This document shows positions 43,020 through 52,649 of a stretch of DNA of 64,000 nucleotides, one piece after another. The stretch is from Phaeodactylibacter sp. GTDB lineage: Bacteria > Bacteroidota > Bacteroidia > Chitinophagales > Saprospiraceae. Under the pieces are notes generated by a model, which saw nothing but the letters and a program-made list of their open reading frames with translations, had not been told where the DNA came from and searched no databases. Both the position numbers and the translations under genes were made by a program. Every line of letters starts with the position of its first letter. Position 1 is the stretch's first letter. The stretch lies in assembly GCF_022763345.1 (NCBI RefSeq), contig NZ_JALEGS010000091.1:1-64000 (forward strand), read 5' to 3'.

Positions 43020-43871
43020 ATGCCCCAATCAGCCGGCATCAAGTCCACAACCATATTCCAATTCCATAACGGCCAGCGCAAGGAAAGAACCGATACGGTA
43101 GCTTGTGAAGAGCCGCTGGAAATCAAACTCGCTTTTGGCAAGGAAGTGCAACGGGAACACCGCAGCTTAGCCATCACCATGCGCACCCCCGGGCAGGATG
43201 AAGCTCTGGCTATCGGGTTCTTGTTTACGGAGGGCATCATCGGGCAAGCCTCGGAAGTGATCGGGGTACGGCATGTCGGGCAGGCACTATCTCCTGAATC
43301 TGAAAAAAATATTCTTCTGGTGGAATTATCGCCAGATACTTTGGTCGATTTTGAACAGCTTAGCCGGCATTTCTACACCTCCTCCAGCTGTGGGGTGTGC
43401 GGCAAAGCCTCCATTGAGATGCTACGAGCGGTCAATTTGTACTATCCACGGCATGGTTTTCCCACCTACAGCCCGAAACAAATTCAGCAGTTCCCTTGGC
43501 AGATGATGGACCATCAGCCCATTTTCGAGCAGACCGGTGGCATACACGCGGCGGCGGCTTTTGATGAGCAGGGCCAGCTGCTATGCCTGCAGGAGGATGT
43601 TGGCCGTCATAATGCTATGGATAAGCTGATCGGCCAGACGATGCGTACCGGTGATTTCCCCATGCGCAATCAGGCGGTCATGGTCAGTGGCAGGTTAAGC
43701 TTCGAGCTGGTGCAAAAAGCTGCCATGGCTGGCGTCCCTTTGCTGGCGGCGGTGGGTGCCCCTTCGAGTCTGGCGGTGGAGCTGGCGGAGTCGCATGGCA
43801 TGACGCTTATTGGTTTCCTCCGGGGGAGGCGGTTCAATGTCTATACCGGGGTGGAGCGGGTGGTGGTTTAA
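43020..43871 (+). CDS. fdhD: Formate dehydrogenase accessory sulfurtransferase FdhD
   Basis: Transfers sulfur from IscS to the molybdenum cofactor of formate-dehydrogenase-type enzymes. The 283-residue protein has the conserved cysteine motif CGVCGK and the EDVGRHNAMDKLIG segment. It lies just upstream of the YdeP-type gene, its likely client. ATG at 43020 was preferred over two upstream ATGs at 42957 and 42960, which would add a poorly conserved leader. Confidence 0.9.
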   Translation: MPQSAGIKSTTIFQFHNGQRKERTDTVACEEPLEIKLAFGKEVQREHRSLAITMRTPGQDEALAIGFLFTEGIIGQASEVIGVRHVGQALSPESEKNILLVELSPDTLVDFEQLSRHFYTSSSCGVCGKASIEMLRAVNLYYPRHGFPTYSPKQIQQFPWQMMDHQPIFEQTGGIHAAAAFDEQGQLLCLQEDVGRHNAMDKLIGQTMRTGDFPMRNQAVMVSGRLSFELVQKAAMAGVPLLAAVGAPSSLAVELAESHGMTLIGFLRGRRFNVYTGVERVVV

Positions 43872-43981
43872 TCTGGAAATGTTTTTCTGCCTACTGTCTT
43901 TAGACCTTCCTCCTGATAGTTATATCAATATTTCGTACTTTGTACACCCCCGATTAATCACTGAACGACGAGGAGTAAATT

Positions 43982-46324
43982 ATGGAGCCACAACCGGACG
44001 CGCAAGGGCAGGGACAGCAAGACAAGCCTGCCATCAAGGTAACAGGTGCACAGCCGCCACTGGAATTCACCGGGCTTAAGCTGAGCAAGCCAGCCAATAC
44101 CTCAGCGGGCATCAAAGGCATTACAACGGCCTTTACGCACGCCACCCGCTATATGGCAGCCGGGCAGGCAGTAAAGACCATGTTCCGGCTCAACCAGAAA
44201 GGCGGCATCGACTGCCCGGGCTGTGCCTGGCCGGACCCTGACGACGAGCGTTCTAAACTCGGGGAGTACTGTGAGAATGGCATTAAAGCGATTGCTGAGG
44301 AGGCTCAGAAAAAGACCATCGGCCGTGCCTTTTTCCAACAGCATTCGGTTGCAGAGATGCGCCAATGGAGTGATTTTGAACTGGGCAAAAAGGGGCGGCT
44401 CGCGGAGCCTATGGTGCTACAGGCTGGCGGTACGCACTACGAGCCTGTCAGTTGGGAAGCGGCCTTCGAAATGATTGGGCAGGAGCTTCGCACCCTCGAC
44501 ACGCCAGACCGGGCGATTTTCTATACTTCCGGGCGGACCAGCAATGAGGCGGCTTTCCTTTACCAGCTCTTTGTGCGGGAGTACGGCACCAACAACCTCC
44601 CGGACTGCTCCAATATGTGCCACGAATCAAGTGGGCAGGGGCTGGCTCAAACGGTAGGTATCGGAAAAGGCTCCGTCACCCTTCCTGATTTTTACGAAGC
44701 GGAGGTTGTCATCGTTATGGGGCAAAACCCCGGCACTAATCACCCGCGCATGCTCTCCGCTTTGGAGCGCTGTAAGGAGAATGGCGGGCAGATTATCACC
44801 GTCAACCCACTGCCGGAAGCAGGGCTTCAACAATTCAAAAATCCTCAGCGGCCTGGCAAAATGCTGACTGGTGGCACAAAGCTCACCGACCTCTTCCTGC
44901 AGGTAAAAATTAATGGCGATATTGCCCTGCTCAAAGCCCTTATGCTGCAGCTTTGGTACGAGGAGCAAAAAGCGCCGGGAACGGTATTCGACTGGGATTT
45001 TATACAAGAGTACACCCAAGGGTACGAGGCATTTATCGCCGGACTGAAGCAGCACGATTTCGAAGACCTGGTGCAGGCATCGGGCGTGCCCCGGGCAGCG
45101 ATTAAAGCCGCAGCCGAAATGCTGAAGCGCAAAAAGAAAATCATCATCTGCTGGGCGATGGGACTGACGCAGCATGAGAATGGCGTGGACAACATACGCG
45201 AAGTCGTCAACCTGCTGCTGCTCAAAGGCAGTATTGGCAAGGCCGGGGCAGGCACCTGCCCGGTACGCGGGCACAGCAACGTGCAGGGCGACCGGACCAT
45301 GGGCATCTGGGAGGCCCCCAAACCCGCTTTCCTGGACCAGCTCAAGTCCGTCTTTGGCTTTGAGCCGCCCCGCAGGCATGGTTTTGCGGTAGTGGATGCG
45401 ATCAAAGCCATGCATCAGGAACAAGCCTCCGTCTTCTTCGCCATGGGCGGCAACTTCCTTTCCGCTTCGCCCGATACTGAATATACAGCCGAAGCCCTCC
45501 AAAAATGCAGCCTGACGGTACAGGTTTCCACTAAGCTCAACCGCAGCCACCTGATTCATGGCAAGCGGGCCCTGATTCTACCCTGTCTGGGGCGCACGGA
45601 TATTGACCGGCAGGAGTCGGGGCCGCAGTTCGTGAGTGTGGAAAACTCTATGGGCGTAGTGCACAGCTCAGAGGGTGTCCTTGAGCCGCCATCCGATACC
45701 CTCATGAGCGAGCCTGCTATCGTTGCAGGGGTTGCCCGGGCTACCCTGGGGGAACGAAGCAAGGTCGACTGGGCACAAATGACCGGCAACTACGACCACA
45801 TCCGGGAAGCCATCGCCAAGGTCGTCCCTGGTTTTGAGGACTACAATCAGCGGGTGCGGGAGCCGGGCGGTTTTTACCTGCCCAATGGGGCGCGCAACCG
45901 GCAGTTCAACACACCTTCTGGTAAGGCTTTGTTTTCCGTAACAGCGGTGCCCCAAAAATCTGTTGACGAAGACGAGTACATCATGATGACCGTGCGCAGC
46001 CACGATCAGTTCAACACTACAATCTACGGGCTGAACGACCGCTACCGGGGCATCTACAATGAGCGCCGGGTGGTCATGATGAATCAGGAGGATATTGTAC
46101 AGGCGGGGCTGAAAAGCGGGCAGGTCGTTGACCTGATCGGCCAATACAAAGGACAGGTACGCACCGCCCGGAAGTTTATCGTAGTCCCCTACGATATTCC
46201 CCGCCGTTGCATAGCCACTTACTTCCCGGAAGCCAATGTGCTGGTCCCCGTCGATGCTTACGCGAAGGGCAGCAAAACGCCGGCCTCAAAGTGGGTGGCG
46301 GTGCGGATTCGGGTGCAGGAGTAA
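43982..46324 (+). CDS. FdhF/YdeP-family molybdopterin oxidoreductase
   Basis: A 780-residue molybdenum enzyme of the FdhF/YdeP family. The N-terminal region carries a pair of close cysteines (DCPGCAWPD). The catalytic region NMCHESSG has a cysteine where formate dehydrogenase H has selenocysteine. Further family motifs are GQNPGTNHPRML and AMGGNFLSASPD. YdeP of E. coli is tied to acid resistance, but its reaction is unclear. The C-terminal domain (about 660-775) binds the cofactor. It lies with fdhD upstream and moaA about 550 bases downstream. Confidence 0.92.
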   Translation: MEPQPDAQGQGQQDKPAIKVTGAQPPLEFTGLKLSKPANTSAGIKGITTAFTHATRYMAAGQAVKTMFRLNQKGGIDCPGCAWPDPDDERSKLGEYCENGIKAIAEEAQKKTIGRAFFQQHSVAEMRQWSDFELGKKGRLAEPMVLQAGGTHYEPVSWEAAFEMIGQELRTLDTPDRAIFYTSGRTSNEAAFLYQLFVREYGTNNLPDCSNMCHESSGQGLAQTVGIGKGSVTLPDFYEAEVVIVMGQNPGTNHPRMLSALERCKENGGQIITVNPLPEAGLQQFKNPQRPGKMLTGGTKLTDLFLQVKINGDIALLKALMLQLWYEEQKAPGTVFDWDFIQEYTQGYEAFIAGLKQHDFEDLVQASGVPRAAIKAAAEMLKRKKKIIICWAMGLTQHENGVDNIREVVNLLLLKGSIGKAGAGTCPVRGHSNVQGDRTMGIWEAPKPAFLDQLKSVFGFEPPRRHGFAVVDAIKAMHQEQASVFFAMGGNFLSASPDTEYTAEALQKCSLTVQVSTKLNRSHLIHGKRALILPCLGRTDIDRQESGPQFVSVENSMGVVHSSEGVLEPPSDTLMSEPAIVAGVARATLGERSKVDWAQMTGNYDHIREAIAKVVPGFEDYNQRVREPGGFYLPNGARNRQFNTPSGKALFSVTAVPQKSVDEDEYIMMTVRSHDQFNTTIYGLNDRYRGIYNERRVVMMNQEDIVQAGLKSGQVVDLIGQYKGQVRTARKFIVVPYDIPRRCIATYFPEANVLVPVDAYAKGSKTPASKWVAVRIRVQE

Positions 46325-46338
46325 ATAAAACAAATGTT

Positions 46339-46474
46339 ATGGCAAGGGATATCTATCATGATATAGTCGTAACTGCTCTGAAAGAAAATGGTAAAAGACG
46401 CTATTTCGGAACTAGGTTTGAAAATTTTGGTTGTTAATGTCAAGACAAAAAGCGTAGACTTATGGGTAAAATAG
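46339..46474 (+). pseudogene. xisH: xisH remnant with internal deletion
   Basis: The first 18 codons (MARDIYHDIVVTALKENG) match the start of XisH. A shift of +1 at about 46391 brings in the C-terminal frame, VKDAISELGLKILVVNVK then TKSVDLWVK, ending at 46474. About 90 residues of the normal 138 are missing, and the junction is out of frame. The stop overlaps the xisI start by 13 bases, as in intact xisHI pairs. Full XisH has a PD-(D/E)XK nuclease-like fold. Confidence 0.75.
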
Positions 46475-46803
46475 ATTCCTACACGGAAAAGATAATACAA
46501 GTCTTACAGCAGCATGAGGCTTTTCGTCCCATTGGCGACTGGGTAGAATACGAGAACCAAGTCATTATTGATCGAGATAACTTACATTTTCAGTTACTTC
46601 GAGTTGGCTGGAAAGAACTGGAGCGCACACACCACTGCGTAGTCCATATCGACATTAAAAACAATAAAGTCTGGATTCAAGAAGACCGAACTGAAGTAGG
46701 CATCGCTAATGAGCTTATGGAGATCGGAATACCCAAAGAAGACATTGTCCTCGCTTTCTACGCGCCATATAGAAGAGCTCATACCGGCTTTGCCAAAGCA
46801 TAA
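46462..46803 (+). CDS. xisI: XisI-family protein
   Basis: A 113-residue XisI protein with conserved LRVGW, HIDIKNNKVWIQEDRTE and IPKEDIVLAFYAPYRR segments. XisH and XisI were first described as fdxN-element excision controlling factors in cyanobacteria. Here XisH is broken, so XisI is alone. Relatives in Bacteroidota are often scattered and probably spread by transfer. Confidence 0.88.
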   Translation: MGKIDSYTEKIIQVLQQHEAFRPIGDWVEYENQVIIDRDNLHFQLLRVGWKELERTHHCVVHIDIKNNKVWIQEDRTEVGIANELMEIGIPKEDIVLAFYAPYRRAHTGFAKA

Positions 46804-46875
46804 GCACCATGGTCCGCAAAAGCGAAACGAAAGGGCTGCGCTGCCTGATTTTTCAAACGCAATCCATTTACTCCA

Positions 46876-47877
46876 ATGACCTTAACCAAACTTTACGACA
46901 ACCATGGGCGCCACATCAACTATGTGCGCCTGGCTGTTACGGACCGCTGCAACCTCCGGTGCTTTTACTGTATGCCGGAAGAGGGCATTAAATACGTTTC
47001 CAAGGAAGCCCTTCTGTCTTACGAAGAGATGCTGCGCCTCATGCACCTGCTTGCGGGCATGGGTATTGAAAAAGTGCGGATTACCGGTGGAGAGCCCTTT
47101 GTGCGCCGCGATATGATCTACTTCCTGCGGCAGCTCTGCGCCATTGAAGGGATTAAAAAAGTCAATATCACCACCAACGGTACGCTGACCGAGGACCTGG
47201 TACCGGAACTTAAATCCATTGGCATCAACTCCGTCAACCTCAGCCTTGATGCGCTGGACAAAGGCCGCTTTTTTGAAATCACCCGGCGCGACGCCTACGA
47301 TAAAGTGATGGCTACCTACCGGGCATTGCTGGAGCACAACATTTCCACCAAAATCAACGCGGTGGTCATGGAGGGCAAAAATATTGAGGATATCATCCCA
47401 ATGGCTATGCTCACCAAAGCGGACCCGGTCAGCGTTCGCTTCATTGAGGAAATGCCCTTCAACGGGGAGGGCGCCCACTACGAAACTCTGGCCTGGAACC
47501 ATCGCCAAATTCTGAAGCACCTTCAGGCCAGCTTTCCCGATATGGAGAAGCTGCCAGATCCGCCCTATTCTACTTCCTACAATTACCAAATCCCCGGGCA
47601 CAAAGGCTCAGTGGGTATTATCGCCGCCTATAGCCGGACGTTCTGCGGCACTTGCAACCGGATCCGCATCACCCCCAAGGGCATGCTCAAGACTTGCCTC
47701 TACGACGATGGCGTCTTCAACATCCGGGATATTATGAGGCAGGGCGCTACGGATGAGCAACTGAAGTCCACCTTCCTGGAAGCGCTGGGCAACCGCGCCA
47801 AAGATGGCTGGGAGGCGGAGCGCAACCGGTCATTTGGGCTGCCAGTACAGGAATCAATGTCTACGATTGGGGGGTAG
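46876..47877 (+). CDS. moaA: GTP 3-prime,8-cyclase MoaA
   Basis: Radical SAM enzyme that starts molybdenum-cofactor synthesis from GTP. The 333-residue protein has the N-terminal cluster motif CNLRCFYC (23-30) and the C-terminal cluster CGTCNRIRITPKG...C, and ends in the typical GG. It is placed downstream of the YdeP-type gene and the xisHI remnants. MoaC and other Mo-cofactor genes are not in the window. Confidence 0.95.
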   Translation: MTLTKLYDNHGRHINYVRLAVTDRCNLRCFYCMPEEGIKYVSKEALLSYEEMLRLMHLLAGMGIEKVRITGGEPFVRRDMIYFLRQLCAIEGIKKVNITTNGTLTEDLVPELKSIGINSVNLSLDALDKGRFFEITRRDAYDKVMATYRALLEHNISTKINAVVMEGKNIEDIIPMAMLTKADPVSVRFIEEMPFNGEGAHYETLAWNHRQILKHLQASFPDMEKLPDPPYSTSYNYQIPGHKGSVGIIAAYSRTFCGTCNRIRITPKGMLKTCLYDDGVFNIRDIMRQGATDEQLKSTFLEALGNRAKDGWEAERNRSFGLPVQESMSTIGG

Positions 47878-48315
47878 GACCTTATGCACAGGAGAGAAGG
47901 GGCTGCTAAGGAAACTTGCCAATCTTTGGAGAACCCCTCGCTGACGCTGCGTAAAAAAATCACTATTGGGCGGGCAAAGTGCATTTAGAGTTGCCTGGGA
48001 GCTACAGGTTCCAGGTGCTTGAATAAGTGCCGTTATTCTTTCTGCGAAAATCCTCGTCCATACGGACTCCGGTTTTCTCGTGCCTGATTAAGGAGCGTTA
48101 CTTGTTCTGCGAAAATCCTCGTCCATACGGACTCCGGTTTCTCATGCCAGATTAAGGAGCGTTACTTGTTCTGCGAAAATCCTCGTACTTTAGCGGTCTG
48201 TGCTTTACACTCCACAAACCTAATCTCAGCCCCGTGAATAATTGAGCAACCAGTTTGCGGCCGGGATTGGAGCATACAAGCATAAGAGACATCTTGCGAC
48301 TTTAATAAAAAATGA
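47878..48315. other. Long intergenic region with a tandem repeat
   Basis: About 440 bases between moaA and the methyltransferase. The 65-base tandem repeat at 48040-48186 lies inside. No gene was recognised in the rest. Confidence 0.5.
48040..48186. repeat. Tandem 64-65 bp repeat, 2.3 copies
   Basis: Units start TTCTGCGAAAATCCTCGT at 48040, 48105 and 48169. Units 1 and 2 differ by one T and three substitutions, so the duplication is recent. Each holds the small palindrome GTCC-ATAC-GGAC. The third unit is cut after 18 bases. It ends about 130 bases before the next start codon. Confidence 0.9.
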
Positions 48316-48870
48316 ATGGGAACGATAGAATTTTTCAGAGAGGGCATTCGGAACCTCCAAACGGTAGGCACGCTGACCCGCAGCTCCAAGCAGCTCTGCA
48401 AAGGCATGATCAAACATATCGATTTTGAGCAGGCTAAGGTCATTGTGGAACTGGGTGCCGGCGACGGAGTCATTACCAAGCACATCCTTCGCAGCATGCG
48501 GCCCGATGCGAAGTTGATTGCCTTTGAGGTCAACCCTAAATTTTGTGCGCTGATGCGGGAAATACAAGACGACCGGCTGATTGTGGTAGAAGATTCCGCT
48601 GAGCATATCGGCAAATACCTGGAGGAAGCCGGCGCTGAAGAAATTGATTTTGTCGTCTCAGCTATCCCCTTTGTTGCCCTTCCAAAAGAGCTGGGTCGCC
48701 TGATTGTTGGAAAAGCACATCAGTACCTTAAAAAAAGTGGCTTGTATATTCAGGTGCATTATTCTCTTGTTATGCGGCCGCTGTATAATGCTATTTTTGG
48801 CAATGTAGATACGAATTTTGTGCCCATCAATGTGCCTCCTGCCTTTGTTTTGGTGAGCCAGAAACGATAA
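48316..48870 (+). CDS. SAM-dependent methyltransferase, phospholipid N-methyltransferase-like
   Basis: A 184-residue methyltransferase with the SAM motif VELGAGDGVIT near residue 44 and EDSAEHIGKYL further on. The sequence resembles phosphatidylethanolamine N-methyltransferase (PmtA-like) and rRNA adenine dimethylase relatives. Substrate not fixed by sequence. ATG at 48316. The next gene starts 10 bases after. Confidence 0.75.
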   Translation: MGTIEFFREGIRNLQTVGTLTRSSKQLCKGMIKHIDFEQAKVIVELGAGDGVITKHILRSMRPDAKLIAFEVNPKFCALMREIQDDRLIVVEDSAEHIGKYLEEAGAEEIDFVVSAIPFVALPKELGRLIVGKAHQYLKKSGLYIQVHYSLVMRPLYNAIFGNVDTNFVPINVPPAFVLVSQKR

Positions 48871-48880
48871 GCGACCCTAA

Positions 48881-49615
48881 ATGAACCGACTCCTGCTATT
48901 CCTGCTTTTAGTTTCCGCCTGTAGCCCTGCTCCAGAGGCTAATGAATCGGGAAGTGAATTGCCTTCTGCACCTGATGTCCTCCGCCAAAGCCTGCAGTTT
49001 CATGACCCACAGGAGCAATGGCTAACCAGTCAGTTTCAGATGGTGATCGATGAGCCCCGGACTAACTTCCCGGAGCGGCAAAGCACCATTCTGATCAATT
49101 TGCCTGAGCAGATCTTCGAGGTTACTCGGAATTACGAAGGGACCATCGTGCGGCGGGGTATTAACACCGACCGCTGCTACAGCTTTATTGATGATCAGGC
49201 CGTAGACCCTGCCGACTCTGCTACCGTAAACCAATACCGGTTGCAATGTGACCGCACTCAGGGCTACCAAAGCTTTTACCAGCTGTTGACGGGGTTGCCG
49301 ATGGCCTTGTTTACCCCGGAAGTCTCCCTTGGGGAAACCGTCGATGCCGTAGAATTTGGACCCTATGCCTGCTATGCCGTCTCCGCCCGCCTCAACAATC
49401 CCATCATCAGCGAACAGTGGATCTTTTACTTCGACCGGGCCGATTATCAGCTCAGAGGATACCGGGCTGCGGGCGAGGGCGCTGCGGAATACCTGGAGCT
49501 CGACGGGCTTGTCTCGTTCAACAATATGCAGCTGCCCCGCATGCGGCATTGGTACAATCTGGCAGACACCACTTACCTGGGCTCAGATATCGTGATTAAC
49601 ATCGAAGCGCTTTAA
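48881..49615 (+). CDS. Lipoprotein of unknown function (DUF6503-like)
   Basis: A 244-residue lipoprotein (lipobox VSACS, Cys14). A beta-rich mature domain with SLQFHDPQEQW resembles the DUF6503 group of Bacteroidota, many found as outer-membrane-linked lipoproteins. Function unknown. It is probably co-transcribed with the methyltransferase. Confidence 0.75.
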   Translation: MNRLLLFLLLVSACSPAPEANESGSELPSAPDVLRQSLQFHDPQEQWLTSQFQMVIDEPRTNFPERQSTILINLPEQIFEVTRNYEGTIVRRGINTDRCYSFIDDQAVDPADSATVNQYRLQCDRTQGYQSFYQLLTGLPMALFTPEVSLGETVDAVEFGPYACYAVSARLNNPIISEQWIFYFDRADYQLRGYRAAGEGAAEYLELDGLVSFNNMQLPRMRHWYNLADTTYLGSDIVINIEAL

Positions 49616-49628
49616 CAGCACAGCCCGA

Positions 49629-51221
49629 TCACTTGTCTGCCTGTTTGTACAGGTCAATATAGTGCTGATCCAATTTCTCCGAATCTTTGTACTTCACCCG
49701 CAGGGCCTGTAGCTCCTTTTTCAGCTGTGCCCGGATTTCTGAGTAGGCGAAATCATTGATCAGGTTGTTCATTTCCAGTGGGTCACGCTTGCGGTCGTAG
49801 AGCTCCCAGGTATCGATATCATAGTAGAAGTGCACGAGCTTGTAGTCCTCCGTTACGATGCCGTAGTGCCGTTTCACCATATGTACGGCCGGATACTCAT
49901 AGTAGTGGTAGTACACCGCCTCCCGGTCCCAGGCCGAGGTGTCTCCTTTGAGCAGAGGCACCAGGCTTTCGCCCTGCATGTCATCGGGCGCTTCCACACC
50001 GGCTACTTCCAGCAGCGTTTGGGCGAAGTCGAGGTTTTGTACCATTTCGGTCGTTACGGAGCCGGCCTCCACCTGCCCGGGCCAGCGCACCAGCAGTGGG
50101 GTTTTGAAAGACTCATCGTAGATGAAGCGCTTGTCGAACCATCCGTGCTCGCCCAGGTAAAAGCCCTGATCGGAGGTGTAGACGACGATGGTATTTTCAG
50201 TCAGCCCGTTCGCATCCAGATAATCGAGCAGGCGGCCAACATTCTCATCTACTGCCGCGATGCTGGCCAGGTAGTCCTGCATGTAGCGTTGGTAACGCCA
50301 CTGCATTTTCTCCTTTTTGCTCATATTGGGATAGCGCTCCTTAAAGTCTTCATTCATTTTGCCGTAAGCAGCGTGCCAGGCGGCTTTTTCTTCAGGTGTC
50401 ATGCGCTCTACTTCGTGCTTGAAAGCATTAATATCCCAATCCGTGGTGGGCTCAATGCCCAGTTCCTCCATCACTTCCGGATAGATTTTGGAATCGCCCG
50501 ACCAGTTCATGTGCTCCAGGAGGTTCATCTCCGCCTGTTGGGCTGCTTCACGGCCTTCATAATCGTCAAAAAGGGTTTCCGGCTCCGGGAAGGTCTTTTT
50601 TAGGTACTCTTCGTAGTAGCGCTGCGGGGGCAGCCACTCGCGGTGGGGCGCCTTGTGCAGGTACATCAGCATGAAAGGGCGGTCCGGATCACGGCGGTTG
50701 TCCATCCAATCGAGGGTAAGGTCGGTGATGATATCCGTGGTGTAGCCTTTGATGATCGTGTCTCCCGTGTTGGTGATGAAACGGGGGCCATAGTATTTGC
50801 CCTGTCCCGGCAGGATTTTGAATTCATCCACCCCCTTGGGGCTATTCCCAAAGTGGAGCTTGCCAAACATAGCGGTTTGGTAGCCCGCATCCTGCAGCAG
50901 CTGCGGGAAGGTCACGTTGGTGGTATCAAAAGGAAAACGGTTATCAATTTTGCCATTGATGTGGCTGTGCTTCCCGGTAAGAATGACCGCACGGGAAGGC
51001 GCACAGATGGAATTCGTTACGCAGGCATTGGTGAACAACATCCCCTCCTGAGCCAGCCGGTCAATATTTGGCGTTTGGATCAGCTTATTGTTGTAGGCGC
51101 TGATGGCCTGATAAGCGTGGTCATCGGCCATCATAAAAACGATATTGGGCCGCTCCGGCGTGCCCTGCCCGAAGGAAAGACTGGCCCACAAAAAACACAG
51201 GAGTAAAAAAGATAATCTCAT
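49629..51221 (-). CDS. Secreted sulfatase, cysteine type
   Basis: A 530-residue type I sulfatase with a signal peptide (about 1-19). Metal-binding MADDHA (31-36) and active-site C73-A-P-S-R77 are clear; Cys73 must be changed to formylglycine. It cleaves sulfate esters, probably on polysaccharides. It is encoded downstream of the NagX-like gene, 21 bases away, likely one operon. The maturase is not visible in the window: the FGE-fold protein at 41817 lacks a catalytic cysteine. Confidence 0.93.
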   Translation of the reverse strand: MRLSFLLLCFLWASLSFGQGTPERPNIVFMMADDHAYQAISAYNNKLIQTPNIDRLAQEGMLFTNACVTNSICAPSRAVILTGKHSHINGKIDNRFPFDTTNVTFPQLLQDAGYQTAMFGKLHFGNSPKGVDEFKILPGQGKYYGPRFITNTGDTIIKGYTTDIITDLTLDWMDNRRDPDRPFMLMYLHKAPHREWLPPQRYYEEYLKKTFPEPETLFDDYEGREAAQQAEMNLLEHMNWSGDSKIYPEVMEELGIEPTTDWDINAFKHEVERMTPEEKAAWHAAYGKMNEDFKERYPNMSKKEKMQWRYQRYMQDYLASIAAVDENVGRLLDYLDANGLTENTIVVYTSDQGFYLGEHGWFDKRFIYDESFKTPLLVRWPGQVEAGSVTTEMVQNLDFAQTLLEVAGVEAPDDMQGESLVPLLKGDTSAWDREAVYYHYYEYPAVHMVKRHYGIVTEDYKLVHFYYDIDTWELYDRKRDPLEMNNLINDFAYSEIRAQLKKELQALRVKYKDSEKLDQHYIDLYKQADK

Positions 51222-51242
51222 GGTATAGCTTGGTTTTAACTT

Positions 51243-52556
51243 CTAAACTTTGATGTAAATCCGATTGCGGTACAGCAACCACGCCAGCGCCCAGAAAAAC
51301 AGCACATTCGTGATGGCAAACGCCAGGGAAGCATTGTAGGGGCTGAGAACCGAAGTGTAAAAAGTATCGTAAATCCAGGTTTTGAGTGTCACGGCCTGTC
51401 CGCCTGCCTCCCAGCTGATGGTATAGCTCAGTTTTGCAACGAAGCCTGACAGGACGAATACGAATAAGGCATTAGCCCCATACACATAGAATGGCTTACC
51501 CCAGGTAGTGTAACCTTTCACATCCGCCAGCCAGTAGATGAGACTTAGAAAGACGAGGGCAACGCCACTGCTATGCAGGACATAGGAGCTGGTCCACAGC
51601 GCTTTGTTGATAGGCAACGCCAGGTTCCAGAGCTCGCTTAGCGCAATAAGCACGACGCCGGCCCCAAGGAGCCCCAGAAAGCGCCGGTGGTCATCCGCTT
51701 CGTTCTTCATCCAGTAGGTCGCCAGCATACCGCTTATGCCGGTAGCAATAGCGGGCAGGGTACTCAGCAAGCCTTCCGGGTCCCAGGTTTTGGATTGGCT
51801 CCAAAGGTGCCCGGTCCCCAGCAGCGTTCGGTCGAACCAGGCGCCCAGATTGGTCTCCGGCTCCAGATTGGGCGCAATGCCGCCCGGCACCGGCACGAGG
51901 GCCATCATGCCCCAGTAGCCCAGCAGCAATGCCAGGGCGATCCCCAATTGCCCCTTCCAGGAAGTATTGAGAAAAAGCAGGGCACAAATGGCATAAACGA
52001 TGGCGATCCGCTGCAGTACTCCTGGAATGCGCAGGGTGCTGTAATCGGCATAAAACAGCCCAATGAGGGCAATGCCTGCGCCGGAAGCGAGGACGAGGTA
52101 CCATGACCGTTGCGCGAGGGTGGCCTCTACCGGTTTTTGCCCCAGAGCGACGCCCCTCAAAAACAAGCTCACCACAAATACAGCAACCAGCACATAGTGC
52201 AATAGGAGCAACCCCGATGGTATAGCGGCTGTGAGTTTGAAATGCGGAAAAGCCGCCAACAGCAGCCCCAGTCCGAAAATGAGCAGACTGCGGATGCCAA
52301 TTTTGCGTAGAATTTGCCCCTGTGGCTGCCCCAGGCGCTTGCCCAGCGCCAGCGGGGTGGCCATCCCCACCGCAAAAAGGAAGAAGGGAAACACCCAGTC
52401 CGTGGGTGTCCAGCCGTGCCATTTGGCATGCAGCAAAGGTGGGTATACCGTAGACCAGGACCCCGGGTTGTTTACCAGGATCATACCGGCAATGGCCAGC
52501 CCCCGGAAGATGTCGAGGGAGATGAGGCGTTGATTTTTCGTTGTTGTGGCTGTCAT
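51243..52556 (-). CDS. NagX-like/heparan-alpha-glucosaminide acetyltransferase family membrane protein
   Basis: A 437-residue protein with about ten membrane helices. It opens with RLISLDIFRGLAIAGMILVNNPGSW, a DUF5009/HGSNAT family signature, and has HAKWHGWTPTDWVFPFFLF soon after. HGSNAT moves acetyl groups across a membrane onto amino sugars, so the bacterial protein may modify amino sugars. The following sulfatase supports a glycan role. ATG at 52556. Confidence 0.85.
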   Translation of the reverse strand: MTATTTKNQRLISLDIFRGLAIAGMILVNNPGSWSTVYPPLLHAKWHGWTPTDWVFPFFLFAVGMATPLALGKRLGQPQGQILRKIGIRSLLIFGLGLLLAAFPHFKLTAAIPSGLLLLHYVLVAVFVVSLFLRGVALGQKPVEATLAQRSWYLVLASGAGIALIGLFYADYSTLRIPGVLQRIAIVYAICALLFLNTSWKGQLGIALALLLGYWGMMALVPVPGGIAPNLEPETNLGAWFDRTLLGTGHLWSQSKTWDPEGLLSTLPAIATGISGMLATYWMKNEADDHRRFLGLLGAGVVLIALSELWNLALPINKALWTSSYVLHSSGVALVFLSLIYWLADVKGYTTWGKPFYVYGANALFVFVLSGFVAKLSYTISWEAGGQAVTLKTWIYDTFYTSVLSPYNASLAFAITNVLFFWALAWLLYRNRIYIKV

Positions 52557-52595
52557 TTCTGGTTTTAGCAATTGGTAACCTGAAGAAACAAAATT

Positions 52596-52603
52596 TATTT
52601 TTG
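52596..52603 (+). promoter_or_regulatory. Promoter -7 box of the secreted hydrolase
   Basis: TATTTTTG fits TAnnTTTG, 46 bases before the ATG at 52650. The reverse strand carries the start of the NagX-like unit. Confidence 0.4.
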
Positions 52604-52649
52604 CCCTGCCAACACCATAAGTAGTTTGACATAAATAAAATTGCACCCT

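Noticed and set aside
46207..46437. Open frame across the end of the YdeP-type gene and xisH start
   Set aside because: It is an artefact of the intact upstream gene in another frame joined to the first part of xisH; only the xisH start is meaningful.
48040..48186. Repeat array as CRISPR
   Set aside because: The units are 64-65 bases and abut with no spacers; no cas genes occur in the window.
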